The translations under genes were made by a program, and so were the position numbers. A model generated the notes under the pieces. That model saw only the letters and a list, made by a program, of their open reading frames with translations. It had not been told where the DNA came from and did not search any database. This document shows, piece after piece, positions 60,595 to 64,000 of a DNA stretch of 64,000 nucleotides (positions are counted from its first letter, which is position 1; each line of letters begins with the position of its first letter). Source of the stretch: Cryptomeria japonica. Lineage: Eukaryota > Streptophyta > Pinopsida > Cupressales > Cupressaceae. Where the stretch lies: assembly GCF_030272615.1 (NCBI RefSeq), contig NC_081414.1:913393648-913457647 (forward strand), read 5' to 3'.

Positions 60595-61555
60595 TGTTGG
60601 CAATTGACACTCATCCGGTGATTTATGATGCTTGATTTATGATTTAGGGCTGTCATTAATGGCAAATATTCTTGGAGATTCGATCTGGTGGTCATGATTT
60701 CTCTTATCCAGAAGCAAGAGTTAACCAGTAGGTAGTTAACTGGTAATTCAGGGCTATTTCAGTAATGTTTTGGCCTGAAAAGATTTCCGATGATTGGGGT
60801 GATTGATTTTGTGATCTCGGTGAATGGGAAGATCTTTAAGAAGCATGTGATTATACTATTTTGGTCTGGTGCTATGTTTTGTTAGAGATTAAAGCTGACT
60901 TGGAGATACATGTTACACTTCTTGAAGCCGACTTGAAGGAAATTATTTTTTATAAGATTGGATATATAAGACTGAATTGGCGATTGGTTTTTGGTCTGAT
61001 ATAGTTGTGGTGATTCATTTTGGTGCGATTGAATGCAGTTTCACGTGCATATTTGGTTCACAGATAATCCGGCAGCTAATTGAGGCAGAAACAAAGTATT
61101 TGTAGAGTGAGTACAGTCAGAGATCTAGTGCTTAATCAAAACTCATTCATGCCTTGTTAGATGCTACTTCAGAGTTCATGTCATTGTATTTCCTCATTAT
61201 AATTAATTGTAAGTCAGTGAGACTTCCCTGAAGGTTGTAGCCTTTCGAGTTATTGTAATTTAGCAGTGAGCTCTAGGCAGTGAGCCTGAATGAATGTGCA
61301 CTCCCCATCTATGAAATATTTATGTACTCCTGGCCATAGTATGTGAATATTGTGGGTTCTATCCCCACCGTGGTTTTTCCCTTTTTGGGTTTCCACGTAA
61401 AAATTCCGGTGTTGGGGATCTGTGGTTTATTTATTGCTTGTTTATGTTCTTTATTATTATACATTGCTAATCGATGGATAAAGAATAAGTTTGTGAATTT
61501 CATTTCCAGTAGATCACTGATTCACCCCCCCTCTCAGTGATCCCTGATTCTAACA
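60595..61555 (+). repeat. 5' LTR of the SIRE-like element
   Basis: 961 bp with the hairpin-capable module at 61365-61400 (CCCACCGTGG, TTTTTCCC, GGGTTTCCACG) and GATTCACCCCCCCTCTCAGT near its end. Confidence 0.75.
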
Positions 61556-61804
61556 ATTTCTACCAGAGCCTAGTTCCTTCGAGGAAGCTTAACTACTTGA
61601 GGAAGATCCGGGAGATTGATTCAATGGATTCCAATTTTCAGAGAACTTGGTGTGGCACTTGAGGATATTGATACAACTAGAAATGAGATCTGTACTTTGA
61701 AGAACAATCTGAATGTTGTTGATGATTTCATTAATGACCTAAAGGATCAAGCAAGCATCTATAGAGAGAAGAGGAAGAAATTGATGGACAAGTTGAAGGA
61801 GAAA
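60595..61804 (+). mobile_element. SIRE-like LTR element, 5' LTR and leader only
   Basis: LTR 60595-61555 (TGTTGGCAATTGACACTC to GATTCTAACA), then a primer-site-like TTCTACCAGAGCC, then about 240 bp of internal DNA. The internal part encodes a helical stretch (LGVALEDIDTTRNEIC, DDFINDLKDQASIYREKR), after which the next LTR starts at 61805. The family resembles the solo LTRs at 54473 and 57973. The remainder, if it exists, lies beyond the window. Confidence 0.65.
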
Positions 61805-64000
61805 TGGTGCAGGAGCACCAAGTTTTGCTTATACTCTCCATTTTTCGTATTTTTCATGCTTAAGTGTCTTGTTAGTTTTGCAATGTTGTCATAGGTTGTT
61901 TTGAGTCATTTCATAGATGTTTTATCTTATTTTTTGTTTAAGAGATCAAGTTTTGTTTCCTAAGGTTTGAGTTGTCAGTTTTGTGCTCCTAGGCCAAATA
62001 AGGCTAAAAAGTGGAAAATTGCCTTGTAGGCTTAGCCATGCTTTGGAAAGCATTGAAACATGTTTATAAAGTGTTTTTAATCATTCCTAGGTGGTTTTGG
62101 AAGGTTGGTTGAGTTAGGTTGCTCAAATTGCCACTTGGATCAACAAAAGTTATCATTCTTGCTTGTGAAAGTTTTAATTTTTGGACACTTTTTGTAAAAC
62201 AAGACATAAATGCCTTATGTCCATACAGGACTTGATAACTACCTTCAAATACTATTTATAGTCCTCCCTCTTCTTGGTATAGGGTTAGCTTTTGTACTTT
62301 CTAATCATAATCAATTGAAAGAGCCAACATTTTTCTGTTTTTTCTCATGTTTTGAACTCCATTTGGATAGTAGTCCATACTGGGGCTTCTCATTTCCATA
62401 CTGTACCTTTTGGAAAGTGAATTTGTTGTATAGTCAATACACTTTATGTAATTAGTTTGCAGGTTTTGCATTTGGAAGTTGGGTGTACAAAATAGTTATC
62501 ATTTTGCTCCTTGACTGCCCTGTTAAGGGTTTTGGGCTCCACAATGCATCAACTTGTCTAAATCCAGGCTTGGGCTCCCATGGGTGGACTTAGACAAGTT
62601 GTATTGCATATGTACAGTGTAAATATTTCATATTTTGGCTAGGGTTATGCGAAGGAAGTGCTTTTGAGTTTAGGCTAGGCAAGTTGGAGATGGACTTGGC
62701 TAGCAATTTGAACAAAGATCAAACAAGTTTGTACTCAAAGGTCAATTGAGTGATCAAACCTATGACAAAGGTCTGCACTAGTCTCTTTGGAGATTTAGAG
62801 ACATTTGGAGCTCCAAATAGTGTTTACTTTACCTTGAAAATGTGTTAAGTTGTAGCTGGCAGCGTGCACCCTATTTTGGGAATTTAATGTCTTTTTGAAT
62901 AAAAAATGCTTTATGAATATGTCCATGCTTTGGAATCTTGTGACAAATGTTAACAATGTTTTTTGGAGGTTTTTACATACATTGGTGAAGTTTTCTATGA
63001 AGTTCTAACCATTCAAAATGCAGATAAGACAGTGAACTAGCAGTGATAGTGCATGTAGCAGTCATTTTAATTGCCTTTTCAGTTTGTATGGCAAATGTTT
63101 GATATAATGTATGCAGGGCAGAGTTGGAAAACAGTTTCAAATGTTGAGGTAGAAGTTTTGAGGTAGTGGAAAGACTTGAATACTTGTTAGGAAGTGATTT
63201 CCAATGCTAAGTGACCAAAACCCTCATAAAACCCTACTTTCTTGCCTTAAATTAAGGACAGACAATATACAACCTTCTCAGGAGATAAAACCTCAAAAGT
63301 CCTTGAGGTTAGACATATTTGATAGAATCCCTAACAATTTTCATGGATAAATTGATCATTGTTGGCCTGTGTGAACAAAAAACTTCAAATTAGGCCTAAT
63401 CGGGCTACAAGCCTAATAGCCTTGTTTTACCAAAAAATGAAGAACCCGATTGAAGCAAGGATGTGGGGTCTTACAAATCCATTGGAAACCTATTGAGAAC
63501 ACTAAAAGAAACCTTGAAGAAAACCTCTGTGACATCAAAAACTTCACTTTGGGGTTTGGACCTAGTATTGAGGGTTTGAGTAACATTGAGGAAATAAGCT
63601 TGAGCAAGGGAGTGCAACAACATAATAGGGTGATTGTTTGAGAAGAGGTGTAAGTGTTGAACATCAAGAAACTAAAGATTTTTATTGCAAGAACTCATGA
63701 ACACAAAAGAAAGTCCTTTGGGTCCTCTTGATTGTTTAAAACTGTTTTAGTCTTATTGAGCAACTTTTCACTCAATCTCCCTATCATAACTGTATCAGAG
63801 CTTGAGAAAGATTCAGGTGAAAAGAAAGAACAAATTGACTTAGGATTAATTGAATCCTTAGAAGCAAAAATGGTGACTAACGCTGAGTTAGCCAAGAAGG
63901 CCGAAGACCAAGAAGAAGAAAATAGAGCACTCAGGGAGAGGTTGGAGCAACTAGCAATAAAACTAGTTGAAGTAGAAGTTAGGACTGGAGAAGTCAGTGA
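61805..64000 (+). mobile_element. LTR element running off the window (LTR about 61805-63786)
   Basis: TGGTGCAGGAGCACCA at 61805 closely matches the LTR start of the compact 51270 element. About 2.0 kb later TGTATCAGAGC (63791) looks like an initiator-Met primer site, giving an LTR of about 1982 bp. A possible TATA lies at about 62,246. From 63870 an ATG opens a Glu/Lys-rich coiled-coil frame (MVTNAELAKKAEDQEEENRA), which runs to the window end. Without the second LTR this remains a proposal. Confidence 0.5.
63870..64000 (+). pseudogene. Start of a coiled-coil (probably gag) ORF, partial
   Basis: Opens MVTNAELAKKAEDQEEENRA and continues RERLEQLAIKLVEVEV, with heptad spacing of Leu, Ile and Val. 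Such coiled-coil starts are usual for gag of plant gypsy elements. Whether the full gene is whole cannot be seen. Confidence 0.45.

Noticed and set aside
61365-61400. Riboswitch or host stem-loop RNA
   Set aside because: The hairpin-capable segment recurs only inside LTRs in this window, so it belongs to the retroelements.

Overview
The window looks like intergenic and gene-flanking DNA from a large, repeat-rich seed-plant genome, most likely a gymnosperm (conifer-like). The evidence is AT-rich DNA with very low gene density, LTR retrotransposons nested several layers deep, plant-type families (Ty3/gypsy Tat/Ogre, Ty1/copia Tork and SIRE-like, L1-type LINE with plant RNase H, tRNA-derived SINE), and one ordinary intron-containing nuclear gene. 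I cannot name the species from sequence alone. No CRISPR array, bacterial operon, rRNA gene or convincing tRNA gene was seen.

Layout. 1 to about 11,960: 3' part of a decayed Tat/Ogre-type gypsy element. It has protease, a G-patch, reverse transcriptase, two different RNase H domains and integrase, then a long 3' region with an antisense plant-mobile-domain ORF, a 153-bp tandem repeat, a ~20-bp GCGC array, a polypurine tract and a long LTR. 12,706 to about 13,640: a related LTR fragment. 16,518-18,452: the only convincing host gene, three exons, a predicted plastid-targeted small membrane protein resembling EMB1273. About 22,862-23,045: a tRNA-type SINE. 24,506-32,662 (minus): a long non-autonomous LTR element with a large non-gag ORF remnant, a 524-bp internal tandem duplication and a solo Tat-type LTR inserted in it. 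About 32,690-41,100: a very eroded gypsy fragment, split by a young Ty1/copia element (33,284-39,298; 894-bp LTRs, perfect CTATC target duplication). 42,449 to about 50,770: a Tat-like element with gag and protease but no visible pol, carrying a 5'-truncated LINE (45,319-47,132, minus) with an 8-bp target duplication and poly-A. 51,270-54,355 (minus): a compact LTR element with only a coiled-coil ORF. 54,473-55,948 and 57,973-59,036: two solo LTRs with perfect target duplications. 57,144-60,594: 5' part of a second copia element, hosting the second solo LTR and cut by a third LTR element at 60,595. 61,805 to the end: the start of another LTR element running off the window.

How it fits together. 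The host gene sits in a roughly 4-6 kb island without recognisable LTR elements. Nesting gives relative order: eroded gypsy before the young copia; gag-protease element before the LINE; long-ORF element before its solo LTR; copia at 57,144 before the solo LTR inside it and before the element that cuts it. Across several LTR families the same hairpin-capable module recurs, CGTGG and CCC facing GGG and CCACG. Three elements lack recognisable polymerase genes, so they were presumably moved by proteins made elsewhere.
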